Below, piece after piece: positions 44,258-52,020 of a stretch of 64,000 bases of DNA. Under the pieces are notes generated by a model that worked only from the letters and a program-made list of their open reading frames with translations, was not told the origin of the DNA and did not search any database. Each line of letters begins with the position of its first letter. Position 1 is the first letter of the stretch. Made by a program: the position numbers and the translations under genes. This DNA is from Chloroflexota bacterium (lineage in GTDB: Bacteria > Chloroflexota > Anaerolineae > Anaerolineales > UBA11579), in the NCBI GenBank assembly GCA_016191875.1, contig JACPVG010000001.1, forward strand, positions 28,482-92,481. Reading direction: 5' to 3'.

Positions 44258-44998
44258 TTACTCGTCGCCTTTTTTCTTTTTGCGCAGATTCTGGAAGAAC
44301 TCGGATTGGGTGATCTCCGCCAGGTCGGCCTTGCGCTTGGCTTCGTCGATCTCCACCCGCAACTTCACCAACTCCTTTTTCAGTTCTTCTTCACGAGCCT
44401 TGATGTCCTGCACCATCTGGAAGAACGTGCCGAGGAAGCGTTTGGCGCGTTCCTGATCGGAGGCGTTCTCGCTGTCGCCCAGACGGCTCTCATCCACCGA
44501 CTCAATGAACGAGTAATCGCCCTTGGCGATCAACTGGCTCCACTCGATAGCGTTCTCAATATAGGTCGTGGCGAAGCGCAGGCGCTGGATGAGGTTGCGG
44601 GAGATCTCCAGGCCCATCAGCGGTTGAGCAGAGAGGGTGTTGAGGAAATCCTCTGTGCTCAGACGCAGCAGGGCGGCTTCCGTCAGGGCCACCACCCCGG
44701 CCGAACGCGGCTCGCGATCGATGAGCGCCATCTCTCCGATGACTGCCCCCGGCCCGACCTGGTTGAGCACCATCTCGTTGCCCTCGCTGTCCTTGCTCAC
44801 CATCTTCAGCCGGCCGCGCCGCAGGATGTAGAGTGCATCGCCAGCGTCGCCCTTGTTGAACAGCACCTGGTCTTTCTCCAGGTCCACCTGTTTGAATCGC
44901 AGGCTGAGGTCGCTCACCACCTCATCGGGCAGAGATTTGAACAACTCGAACTGCTTGAGTTGCCCAGCCAGTTGGCTTGTTTCGGTCATGTCGCTCAT
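44258..44998 (-). CDS. Cyclic nucleotide-binding (Crp-like sensor domain) protein without HTH
   Basis: 246 residues. The cNMP-binding domain (residues about 15-135) has VLFNKGDAGDALYILRRGRL and the phosphate-binding cassette VIGEMALIDREPRSAGVVA, with the Glu and Arg that bind cyclic nucleotide. The rest is helical and ends in a coiled coil; no DNA-binding domain. Its end, IDEAKRKADLAEITQSEFF, matches the end of the HAMP sensor at 37773. It is divergent from the cyclase gene at 45145, so it is a likely receptor for that enzyme's product. The ATG at 44998 is preceded by GGAG at 10 nt. Confidence 0.87.
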   Translation of the reverse strand: MSDMTETSQLAGQLKQFELFKSLPDEVVSDLSLRFKQVDLEKDQVLFNKGDAGDALYILRRGRLKMVSKDSEGNEMVLNQVGPGAVIGEMALIDREPRSAGVVALTEAALLRLSTEDFLNTLSAQPLMGLEISRNLIQRLRFATTYIENAIEWSQLIAKGDYSFIESVDESRLGDSENASDQERAKRFLGTFFQMVQDIKAREEELKKELVKLRVEIDEAKRKADLAEITQSEFFQNLRKKKKGDE

Positions 44999-45078
44999 CG
45001 GCAGTTGCTCCAGGGAAAATCCCCTCCTCCAATTCAATTTTAGCGGATAAAACCGCTCTGTCCAGACGACTATCTGTT

Positions 45079-45084
45079 TATAAT
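45079..45084 (+). promoter_or_regulatory. -10 box of the cyclase gene
   Basis: Perfect TATAAT 60 nt upstream of the cyclase ATG, in the divergent gap with the cNMP-binding gene. No good -35 at the expected distance (45056-45061 reads CTCTGT), so an activator may be used. Confidence 0.5.
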
Positions 45085-45144
45085 GGATTAACCTTCAAGG
45101 TCTTACAGGAAGGAAACCTGCCATCCGGAGAGGTGAGGACTCCA

Positions 45145-46701
45145 ATGGAGTATATCAGTTCAGAGATTTCGCCCCTGATTTCAGTAGAGAGCCGCCTGCG
45201 CGACCTGACCCCGGCCAAAATGTACGCCGAGGTCTGGATCAACCCATCCGTGCGCAACCTGATCCGTATCTTCAACCACCTGCGCACCGTGTACCGCATC
45301 CTCTACAACTATTTGCCGCGCCAGGTGGTGGCCGCCCTGCCGGAGCCGGGGGTCAACCGCTTCAAGTGGGACACCGGCACGTTGATGTTCACCGACCTGG
45401 CCGGTTTCACCCCGCTGATGGAGAAGAACGCCCGGCATGGCGTAGAGGGCGCCGAGGCGCTGCACGCCATGCTCAACAGCTACTTCTCCGAGATGATCCA
45501 GATCATCAGCAAATCCACCGGGAACCTGCTTGAATTCACCGGCGACGCCATGCTGGTGCAGTTCCCGGCCGACGCCCGCGAACAGGACACACTCCAGGCC
45601 ATCCGCACCGGCCTGCGCATGCAGCGCGCCATGGCCAAATTCGCCAAGTTCGAAATTCTGGGCGAGGAGTTCTCCATCGGCATGCGCATCGGCCTGCACG
45701 TGGGCAAGTTCCTCTCCGCCGATGTGGGCACGCCCCACCGTATGGAGCACATCCTGCTGGGGCAGTCCGTGCTGGAGGCCAAGCACGCCGAGAGCAAAGG
45801 CAAGACCAGCTTCGTCTGCCTTACGCCGCAGGCCAGCGAACGCGCCAAAGAACAGTTCCGCCTCACGCCGGTGGATGACGGCTTCCATCTCGTGGACGAC
45901 GACCTGAGCGAAAAGGAACTCGGCGATTACGACATCCTGATGCCCACCGAACGCATGGCCAGTATGGTGCTGTTCGACAACAGCCGCGAAGGGCTGATCT
46001 CGTCCATTCAGGAAGCCATCGACAAAGTCGAGCCGCTGGCGAGTTTCATCCCGCGCCCGGTGCTCAACCTGCTGGTGGAAAACGCCAGCGCGCGCGGCCT
46101 GCCGCCGGATTTCCCCGAAGCCACCATCCTGTTCATCAACCTGCTGGGCCTGCCGGACAAACTTGAAGAGGTGGAGGGTGCGGACCTGGAGGCTCTTGTG
46201 AACGGCTTCTCGCGTCTCATCTCGGTCATCAACGCCGAGATCGAAACGCACGGCGGCGTGATGAAGAAGGTCACCTACCACCACGCCGGGCCGGACATCA
46301 TGGCCTTCTTTGGCACACCTTCCGCCCACACCAACGACAGCCAGCGCGCCATCCGCGCCGCTCGCGAGATTCGTTTGATCGTCAACCAGTCCGAACCCAT
46401 CAAGATCGGCGAACAGGAATACAAGATCGAGTCCCACATCGGGCTCAACCGGGGGCAGGTCTTCGCCGCCGAGATCGGCGACCGGCAAGGCCGCCGCGAG
46501 TTCAACGTGCTGGGCAACGCGGTGAACACCGCCGCCCGCCTGATGGACTTTGCGAAAGTCAACCAGATCATCCTTTCGGAGTCGGTATTTGAAGACCTGC
46601 GGGGGGATGCGCCGGCGAACAAACTGGAGAACGTGCAGTTGAAGGGGCGCTCGCAGAAACTGACGCTTTACGAACTGGCCGATGAGGAGGAGAAGAAGTA
46701 G
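45145..46701 (+). CDS. Class III nucleotide cyclase with two complementary catalytic domains
   Basis: 518 residues, no membrane segment. Domain 1 (about 78-250) has both metal Asp motifs, FTDLAGF (Asp84) and FTGDAML (Asp134), but the transition-state Asn/Arg motif is lost (GQSVLEAKHAE). Domain 2 (about 325-515) has lost the first metal Asp (FINLLG, Asn332) but keeps GNAVNTAARL (Asn461, Arg465). Together they would form one active site, as in mammalian C1/C2 adenylyl cyclases. The specificity positions read His and Asn by eye, so cAMP versus cGMP is open. GAGG lies 7 nt before the ATG. Confidence 0.88.
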   Translation: MEYISSEISPLISVESRLRDLTPAKMYAEVWINPSVRNLIRIFNHLRTVYRILYNYLPRQVVAALPEPGVNRFKWDTGTLMFTDLAGFTPLMEKNARHGVEGAEALHAMLNSYFSEMIQIISKSTGNLLEFTGDAMLVQFPADAREQDTLQAIRTGLRMQRAMAKFAKFEILGEEFSIGMRIGLHVGKFLSADVGTPHRMEHILLGQSVLEAKHAESKGKTSFVCLTPQASERAKEQFRLTPVDDGFHLVDDDLSEKELGDYDILMPTERMASMVLFDNSREGLISSIQEAIDKVEPLASFIPRPVLNLLVENASARGLPPDFPEATILFINLLGLPDKLEEVEGADLEALVNGFSRLISVINAEIETHGGVMKKVTYHHAGPDIMAFFGTPSAHTNDSQRAIRAAREIRLIVNQSEPIKIGEQEYKIESHIGLNRGQVFAAEIGDRQGRREFNVLGNAVNTAARLMDFAKVNQIILSESVFEDLRGDAPANKLENVQLKGRSQKLTLYELADEEEKK

Positions 46702-46759
46702 GGCCGGGCGGCAACAAACTGCGGGGCGCTTCTGCCCGCGCCGCGAATCTGAAGCGCTT

Positions 46760-47101
46760 CTAGATCTGGATCACGCAGAAGGTGTTCCCGTCAGGGTCTG
46801 CCAGTACGACGTAATCCGCGTGCGCTTCATAGCGCCAATCGACGCGCGTTGCCCCCAGGGTAATCAACCGTTCCACCTCAGCGCCCTGATCATGTGTGAA
46901 CAGGTCAAGGTGATGCCGTCTCGGTTTGGGCGAGGTTACTTTGTTGAGGGACAACTGCATCCCTTCCCCATTCCTGGGTACCAGGATGGCAAAGTCAACA
47001 TCCGGCTCACGGGCCAACCGGTAGTCCAGAGCCGCGCTCCAGAACTGAATGCTCCGCGAAAGGTCCCGAACGCCCCAGACTACAGCGCCAATTTTCAGCA
47101 T
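46760..47101 (-). CDS. VOC-family (glyoxalase/bleomycin-resistance-like) protein
   Basis: 113 residues with two beta-alpha-beta-beta-beta units: VVWGVRDLSRSIQFWSAALD, HHLDLFTHD, and the typical end YVVLADPDGNTFCVIQ. Possible metal ligands are His in HHLDL and a Glu or Gln equivalent. The substrate cannot be told. The ATG at 47101 has GGAG 8 nt upstream. It is 44 nt downstream of the GH1 gene on the same strand. Confidence 0.83.
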   Translation of the reverse strand: MLKIGAVVWGVRDLSRSIQFWSAALDYRLAREPDVDFAILVPRNGEGMQLSLNKVTSPKPRRHHLDLFTHDQGAEVERLITLGATRVDWRYEAHADYVVLADPDGNTFCVIQI

Positions 47102-47144
47102 GCTGCACACTCCTTAGGGCATTGGAATGTCCAGCGCCCGTCGT

Positions 47145-48473
47145 TTACCCAGGGAACAACTTCTCGAACACTTCTGGCGCGTATTCCCGCACCATCGCCG
47201 AGGAGAGTGAATTGGACTTGCAGATGGCTTCATAGAGATCCGCGCTCCGGCGCTTGCGCCGCGCCTGGGTCCCCATGTCCAGGTCCCACAGGCCAAACCG
47301 CTGCGTCCAGCCGCGGTCCCATTCGAAGTTATCGACCAGCGTCCAGTGGATGTAGCCTTTGATGCGGTAGTTGAAATTCACCGCCCGCCACATCTGGTGG
47401 ATGTGCTCGACCAGATAGCGCGGCCGCAGTTCGTCGGTGTGGTCTTCGACGCCGTTCTCCGTGACGATGAGCGGCACGCCCTTACGATAGCCCCACTTGA
47501 GCGCCTCGAATAATCCCTCCGGTTCGTTGGCGATGAATCCAGCCGGGCTGAGTTCCGATTCCGGGCGAAAGCGCTGGTTGGTGAAAGCCGTGTTGGGTGA
47601 GCGCAGGTCGAAGAAGACCTGCTGGCGGGAGTAGTAATTGATGCCCAGGAAGTCCAACGTGCCTTTCACTTCCGGGGCCGGGGCGCGCTTGTACAGGTAG
47701 TTGAGCCTGCCGGTCAGCAGGGTATCCACGAAAAAGTCGTTGTACAGCCTGCGCTGAAACCATGTGGCCGCCCGGTCCAGCGGCAGCCAGGGCCGGCGCG
47801 GCACAAGGCTGCGGTAGTTGATGACCGGCCCCACCCGCGCTTCAGGCTGGATACTGTGTATCGCATGGAAGGCGGCGGCGTGCGCCCGCACCTGGTTCGC
47901 CATCACCGCAAATGCCTGGCCCAGGTCCTGCACCCCGGGCGGATGGTCGCCGAGCAGGTACGCCAGCGAAGCCACCACATTGGGCTCATTGATGGTGCAC
48001 CACGTCTTCGCGTAGGTCTTGAGCGCCTCGACGACTTTGGCGACGTAGGCGGCGAACAACCCGACGATTTCCGGATTGGCCCAGCCGCCCAACTCCTCCA
48101 GCCACAGCGGGTCGGTGAAGTGATGCAGCGTCACCAGCGGCAGCAGGCCGCGCTCATCCAGCCCGCGCAGCATCTCGCGGTAGTGATCAAGCGCGCCTTC
48201 ATCCCAGCGGCCGGGGGCGGGCTGGATACGACTCCACTCGATGCTCAGGCGGTGGGCGTTCTGGCCGGTCTCGGCTGCCCGGTCGAAGTCTTCCTTCCAC
48301 CGGCCGCCCCACCAATCGTTGGCCAGGCCGGACTTATGGCCATGCAGGATGCGCCCCTCCTGCTGTTCCCAGCGGTGCCAGTTGTTGTTGGTGTTGTTGC
48401 CTTCCACCTGGTGGGAGGAAGTGGCGCAGCCCCACAGGAAGCCGCGTGGGAAATTGAAGGTCGCATCGGGCAT
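47145..48473 (-). CDS. Glycoside hydrolase family 1 beta-glycosidase
   Basis: 442 residues, TIM barrel. The start FPRGFLWGCATSSHQVEG is typical. The acid/base Glu163 is in TINEPNV, the nucleophile Glu339 in IVTENGVED, and the aglycone region is WTLVDNFEWDRGW. No signal peptide, so it acts in the cytoplasm on beta-glucosides or beta-galactosides. Compared with GH1 means it is slightly short but complete. A -10 box (TACAAT, plus 48480-48485) is 6 nt before the ATG with no Shine-Dalgarno site, so the mRNA is probably leaderless. Confidence 0.93.
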   Translation of the reverse strand: MPDATFNFPRGFLWGCATSSHQVEGNNTNNNWHRWEQQEGRILHGHKSGLANDWWGGRWKEDFDRAAETGQNAHRLSIEWSRIQPAPGRWDEGALDHYREMLRGLDERGLLPLVTLHHFTDPLWLEELGGWANPEIVGLFAAYVAKVVEALKTYAKTWCTINEPNVVASLAYLLGDHPPGVQDLGQAFAVMANQVRAHAAAFHAIHSIQPEARVGPVINYRSLVPRRPWLPLDRAATWFQRRLYNDFFVDTLLTGRLNYLYKRAPAPEVKGTLDFLGINYYSRQQVFFDLRSPNTAFTNQRFRPESELSPAGFIANEPEGLFEALKWGYRKGVPLIVTENGVEDHTDELRPRYLVEHIHQMWRAVNFNYRIKGYIHWTLVDNFEWDRGWTQRFGLWDLDMGTQARRKRRSADLYEAICKSNSLSSAMVREYAPEVFEKLFPG

Positions 48474-48479
48474 TACGGT

Positions 48480-48485
48480 ATTGTA
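48480..48485 (-). promoter_or_regulatory. -10 box of the GH1 gene, leaderless type
   Basis: Minus-strand TACAAT ending 6 nt before the ATG at 48473. No -35 element or ribosome-binding site is evident. Confidence 0.45.
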
Positions 48486-48551
48486 GCAGACGCCCTCTTT
48501 CATCCCTATTCATGGAGTCGGGGCTTCAGCGGAGGTGTCGCCCGCCTGCTT

Positions 48552-48557
48552 TATACT
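48552..48557 (+). promoter_or_regulatory. -10 box of folK, leaderless type
   Basis: TATACT ending 7 nt before the ATG at 48565. No ribosome-binding site is evident between them, and the -35 position (48529-48534, GCGGAG) is poor. Confidence 0.5.
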
Positions 48558-48564
48558 ATCGGGG

Positions 48565-49068
48565 ATGACCATGCACACCGTCTACCTCGGCCTGGGCAGT
48601 AACCTCGGCGACCGGGCCGCCAACCTGGCCGCCGCCATCGCCGCCCTGCCGCCCAATGTCAGAGTCGCCGCCCAATCCAGCATCTATGAGACCGCGCCCT
48701 GGGGCTACGCCGACCAGCCCGCCTTCCTCAATCAGGTTTTCGCTACCCGTACCGCGTTCAGGCCGCGCGGCCTGCTGGCCTTTCTCAAGAACATCGAACG
48801 CCGGGTCGGCCGCACGCCCAGCTTCCGTAATGGCCCGCGTGAAATTGACATCGACATCCTCTTCTATGACGACCTCCAACTGGACGAGCCCGGGCTGACC
48901 ATACCCCATCCGCGCCTGCACGAACGCGCGTTTGTGCTCGTGCCGCTGACTGAGATCGCGCCGGATCTGATTCACCCGGCCGCTCACAAGACCATTCAAA
49001 CACTGCTTGGGACAATTGACACAGCCGGGGTACACGCCTATCAGCAACAGGCAGGCGCCGATGCCTGA
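48565..49068 (+). CDS. folK: 2-amino-4-hydroxy-6-hydroxymethyldihydropteridine pyrophosphokinase
   Basis: 167 residues, the normal HPPK length. Motifs are VYLGLGSNLGDRAANLAAAI, SSIYETAPWGYADQPAFLNQ, then RRVGRTPSFRNGPREIDIDI with the two metal Asp, and IPHPRLHERAFVLVPL. It transfers pyrophosphate from ATP to hydroxymethyldihydropterin in folate synthesis. It overlaps folP by 8 nt, so the two successive enzymes are coupled. An alternative ATG is two codons downstream (48571). Confidence 0.96.
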   Translation: MTMHTVYLGLGSNLGDRAANLAAAIAALPPNVRVAAQSSIYETAPWGYADQPAFLNQVFATRTAFRPRGLLAFLKNIERRVGRTPSFRNGPREIDIDILFYDDLQLDEPGLTIPHPRLHERAFVLVPLTEIAPDLIHPAAHKTIQTLLGTIDTAGVHAYQQQAGADA

Positions 49069-49945
49069 TTCACTGACCCTCGCTGACCGCGTTTTTACCT
49101 GGGGGACGCGCACCTACATTATGGGCATCCTAAACGTCACGCCCGACTCGTTCTCCGGCGATGGCCTTCAGCAGGGCGGCGACCCTGTACAGGCTGCTCT
49201 TGAACAGGCGCGCCGCTTCGCAGCCGCCGGGGCGGACATCCTCGATGTGGGCGGCGAGAGCACCCGGCCCGGTTCCGCGCCCATCTCCGGCGACGAGGAA
49301 CTCATCCGCGTCCTGCCGGTCATCCAAGCCGTGCGGGCTGAGCTCGACCTGCCTATCAGCATCGACACCTACAAATCCGAAGTCGCCGCCGCCGCGCTGG
49401 ACGCGGGCGCCAACCTGATTAACGATGTCTGGGCGCTGGAGGCCGACCCACATATGGCTCCTCTGGCGGCTGGACGCGGCGCGGCGGTCATCCTCATGCA
49501 CAACCGCAGCCAGCCCAAGAACGCCCGCCTGGAGGCCAGCCTGGGCGGACGCTATGTCGGCGTGGAATATGATGACCTCATCGCCGACATTCGCCGTGAA
49601 CTCCTGGCCCGCGTCGCTGCCGCCCGTTCCGCTGGCATCCCCGATGAGCACATTATCCTGGATACCGGCATCGGCTTCGGCAAAACTGTCGAGCAGAATC
49701 TGGAACTGCTCGACCGGAGCCGCGAGTTCAAAGACCTCGGCTTCCCTCTGCTGGTCGGCCCATCACGCAAATCGTTCATCGGCTACACCCTCGACCTGCC
49801 GCCCGACCAGCGCGCCGAAGGCACAGCCGCGGCCGTGGCCGTCGCCATCGCCCGCGGCGCGGATATCGTGCGCGTCCACGATGTGGAGACAATGGCGCGG
49901 GTCGCTAAGATGACGGACGCCATCGTGCGGAGGGCAAATGCCTGA
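49061..49945 (+). CDS. folP: Dihydropteroate synthase
   Basis: 294 residues. The family signatures are MGILNVTPDSFSGDG, DILDVGGESTRPGS, NDVWALEAD, LMHNR and the C-terminal GPSRKSFIGYTL and VRVHDVETM. It condenses p-aminobenzoate with the folK product to form dihydropteroate. The ATG at 49061 overlaps the folK stop. The following hypothetical gene overlaps its end by 8 nt, making a three-gene coupled unit. folE and folB are not in the window. Confidence 0.96.
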   Translation: MPDSLTLADRVFTWGTRTYIMGILNVTPDSFSGDGLQQGGDPVQAALEQARRFAAAGADILDVGGESTRPGSAPISGDEELIRVLPVIQAVRAELDLPISIDTYKSEVAAAALDAGANLINDVWALEADPHMAPLAAGRGAAVILMHNRSQPKNARLEASLGGRYVGVEYDDLIADIRRELLARVAAARSAGIPDEHIILDTGIGFGKTVEQNLELLDRSREFKDLGFPLLVGPSRKSFIGYTLDLPPDQRAEGTAAAVAVAIARGADIVRVHDVETMARVAKMTDAIVRRANA

Positions 49946-50399
49946 GCCGCGCCCCCAACCGTACATCTTCGCCCATCTCGCCCTGCCGGCGTTGTTCTTC
50001 CGCGCTCCGGAAAGCATGTTGCGCAACTTCGAGCAGGAAGGACCGGAATTCCTGCGCTACCTGTGGCGGCAGATCGGCCTGGAAAAAGGCGGGCATGATG
50101 AGGCCGCCGGGATGCAGATTCAGGTTGAGATTCACAAGGAAGCGCGGGAGATCATCGGGCTGATCAGCCTGCCCGCGCCGCAGAACGCCACCGAGGCATT
50201 CTTCGTCGCCGCCGTCCACTCCCCGGAGCGCGCCCGTTACTTCACCCTCGAGCTCGGTGAGCGCCTCGATGGTTCGGCCTATACCGTGCTTTGCGAGTGG
50301 GATACCGAGGGCCGCCATCTGAACTACGGCGAAGGCCCGGCCCCGGACGACGTCCGGGCCTTCCTGGCGGCAATCCGGCAGCACATACGCCAGTTCTAA
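49938..50399 (+). CDS. Hypothetical protein coupled to folP
   Basis: 153 residues, soluble, no recognised domain. It has an amphipathic start (YIFAHLALPALFFRAPESML) and a middle beta-rich part (FFVAAVHSPERARYFTLELG, YTVLCEWDTEGRHLNYGEG). The start overlaps the folP stop by 8 nt, so it is translated with it, but a folate role is only inferred from position. It could be a small chaperone- or SRPBCC-like protein; I cannot decide. Confidence 0.7.
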   Translation: MPEPRPQPYIFAHLALPALFFRAPESMLRNFEQEGPEFLRYLWRQIGLEKGGHDEAAGMQIQVEIHKEAREIIGLISLPAPQNATEAFFVAAVHSPERARYFTLELGERLDGSAYTVLCEWDTEGRHLNYGEGPAPDDVRAFLAAIRQHIRQF

Positions 50400-50483
50400 G
50401 AAACCTCCCGCGGCTCCAAGGCCCCAAAGTCGCCCCTTAAAGAATCACCAATGCCGGCCAAACTCAGGTCTGGCCGGGCGCGC

Positions 50484-50954
50484 TCAACGCCCGTTGGATT
50501 TCTCCATCACCAGGCCGTCTTCGCCGCCGCGGTAATAACGCGGCCAGCGCCCCACCTCGGTGTAACCCGCCCGCTGGTACATCTCGATGGCTGCCGTGTT
50601 GCTGGCCCGAACCGTCAGGCGCACGCGCGGCAGTTTCATGCGCCGCTCGCATTCCGCCAGCAGCGCCCGGCCTATGCCGCGCCCGCGCTGGCCCGGGTGC
50701 ACGCAGATGGTGGCGATCCAGGCCGTAGCCTCACCGCGGCGCACTTCGCCAGCCACGAAGCCGATCACCTCGCCACGCTCCACCGCCTTGAGCCGAACCA
50801 CGCCCGGCAGGGTGAGCACAGCAATCACCTCCAGCAGCGGCCAAGCATCCTGCGGAAAGCAGGCCGCTTCCAATTCTTTGACCGCGGCCAGATCGCGCCA
50901 GGAGGCCCGCCGGATGGCGATGGCCGTTTCGAGTCCGGTAAAGGTGGTATCCAT
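50484..50954 (-). CDS. GNAT-family N-acetyltransferase (RimI-like)
   Basis: 156 residues. Typical GNAT order: IRRASWRDLAAVKELEAACF, VIGFVAGEV, then ATICVHPGQRGRGIGRALLA with the acetyl-CoA pyrophosphate loop (QRGRGIG), and VRASNTAAIEMYQRAGYTEV. This resembles RimI, which acetylates N-terminal alanines of ribosomal proteins, but the substrate is unproven. The ATG at 50954 is the only good start; structured element copy B ends 16 nt upstream of it. Confidence 0.87.
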   Translation of the reverse strand: MDTTFTGLETAIAIRRASWRDLAAVKELEAACFPQDAWPLLEVIAVLTLPGVVRLKAVERGEVIGFVAGEVRRGEATAWIATICVHPGQRGRGIGRALLAECERRMKLPRVRLTVRASNTAAIEMYQRAGYTEVGRWPRYYRGGEDGLVMEKSNGR

Positions 50955-50970
50955 AAGTATGCGTCCGCGC

Positions 50971-51104
50971 AGTTGGCCGTAAGAGTTTTGAATTCCGTCG
51001 GAGGGGAACAGCGGCCAACCATTAAAGCAGCCCAAAGGCATCTTACGAAGAGACCCGCGCGGGTAAGTCGGAGTCCTCTGCATAAGGTTTTTCGGTGGGC
51101 TACT
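50971..51104. repeat. Dispersed ~134-nt structured intergenic element, copy B
   Basis: Diverged copy of the element at 42644-42778, almost equal in length. Closing stems here are AGTTGGCC/GGCCAAC (50971-50978 with 51013-51019) and AGCAGCCC/GGGCTACT (51026-51033 with 51097-51104, one mismatch). The pairing is kept although bases differ from copy A. It fills most of the divergent gap between the GNAT and nitrilase genes. Confidence 0.6.
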
Positions 51105-51128
51105 CAGTTCCCAGAAAACAGATAGAAT

Positions 51129-51134
51129 TATACT
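51129..51134 (+). promoter_or_regulatory. -10 box of the nitrilase/nadE pair
   Basis: TATACT, 31 nt upstream of the ATG at 51166, leaving room for a short leader with AGGAG. The -35 region (51106-51111, AGTTCC) is weak. Confidence 0.45.
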
Positions 51135-51165
51135 TGTTTCAACCGTAAGCACCGGCAGGAGCGCC

Positions 51166-52020
51166 ATGGAATTCACGCTGGCTCTGGCACAGATCGACAC
51201 CAAACTGGGGGTCGTGGCTGACAATCTCGAAAAGCACCTCGAGTACATCGGCAGGGCCAGGAAGGAAGGCGCCGACCTGGTGGCCTTTCCGGAACTCTCG
51301 CTCACCGGCTACATTCTCCAGGACCTCGTCCCAACCGTGGTCTCCCGCCCGGAGGCCGACGACCCGACCTTCGCGCCGCTCCTGAAAGCCAGCAAGGACA
51401 TCGACATCCTGGTCGGCTTTGTGGACCGGGATGAACGCTCCCGCCACTACATCGCCGCCGCCTACCTGGCGGGCGGGGCGCTGACCCACGTGCACCGTAA
51501 ACTCTACCTGCCCACCTACGGGATGTTTGACGAGGGCCGCTTCTGGGCGGCTGGCGATTCGCTGCGCGCCTTCGATACCCGCTTCGGGCGCATCGGCGTG
51601 CTAATCTGCGAAGATTTTTGGCACGCCAGCCCGCCCTACCTGCTATGGCTGGACGGCGCCGAACTGCTGTTGTTCATCTCCGCCTCGCCCGGGCGCGGCC
51701 TGAGCGCCGCCCCGAAACTGGAATCGGCTCACTGGGTGGAACATGTCTGCGCCGCCTACGCCAGCCTGTTCACCTGCTTCGTCGCCAGCAACAACCGGGT
51801 GGGCTTCGAGGACGGCGTGACCTTCTGGGGCGGCGCATCCGCCTTCGGTCCCACCGGCGCGCTCCTCGCCCAGGGCCCCTACCACGAAGAAGCCCTGACG
51901 CTGGCGACCATCGACCTGCGGGAAATGGAACGCACCCGGGCGCGTCTGCCCCTGCTGCGCGACGAACGCCCCGACCTGGTGCAGCGCGAACTCGCCCGCA
52001 TCCTTGCCAGAGAACCCTGA
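51166..52020 (+). CDS. Carbon-nitrogen hydrolase (nitrilase family), probable glutaminase subunit of NAD synthase
   Basis: 284 residues. The catalytic triad Glu-Lys-Cys is clear: FPELSLTGY (Glu43), HRKLYLPTYG (Lys112), LICEDFWH (Cys148). The sequence style (DLVAFPELSLTGYILQDLV) resembles the N-terminal glutaminase domain of glutamine-dependent NAD synthases. The stop overlaps the nadE start (TGATG), so the two proteins are made together; the likely job is to supply ammonia from glutamine to NadE. The family also includes other amidases, so the substrate is inferred from context. Confidence 0.85.
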   Translation: MEFTLALAQIDTKLGVVADNLEKHLEYIGRARKEGADLVAFPELSLTGYILQDLVPTVVSRPEADDPTFAPLLKASKDIDILVGFVDRDERSRHYIAAAYLAGGALTHVHRKLYLPTYGMFDEGRFWAAGDSLRAFDTRFGRIGVLICEDFWHASPPYLLWLDGAELLLFISASPGRGLSAAPKLESAHWVEHVCAAYASLFTCFVASNNRVGFEDGVTFWGGASAFGPTGALLAQGPYHEEALTLATIDLREMERTRARLPLLRDERPDLVQRELARILAREP

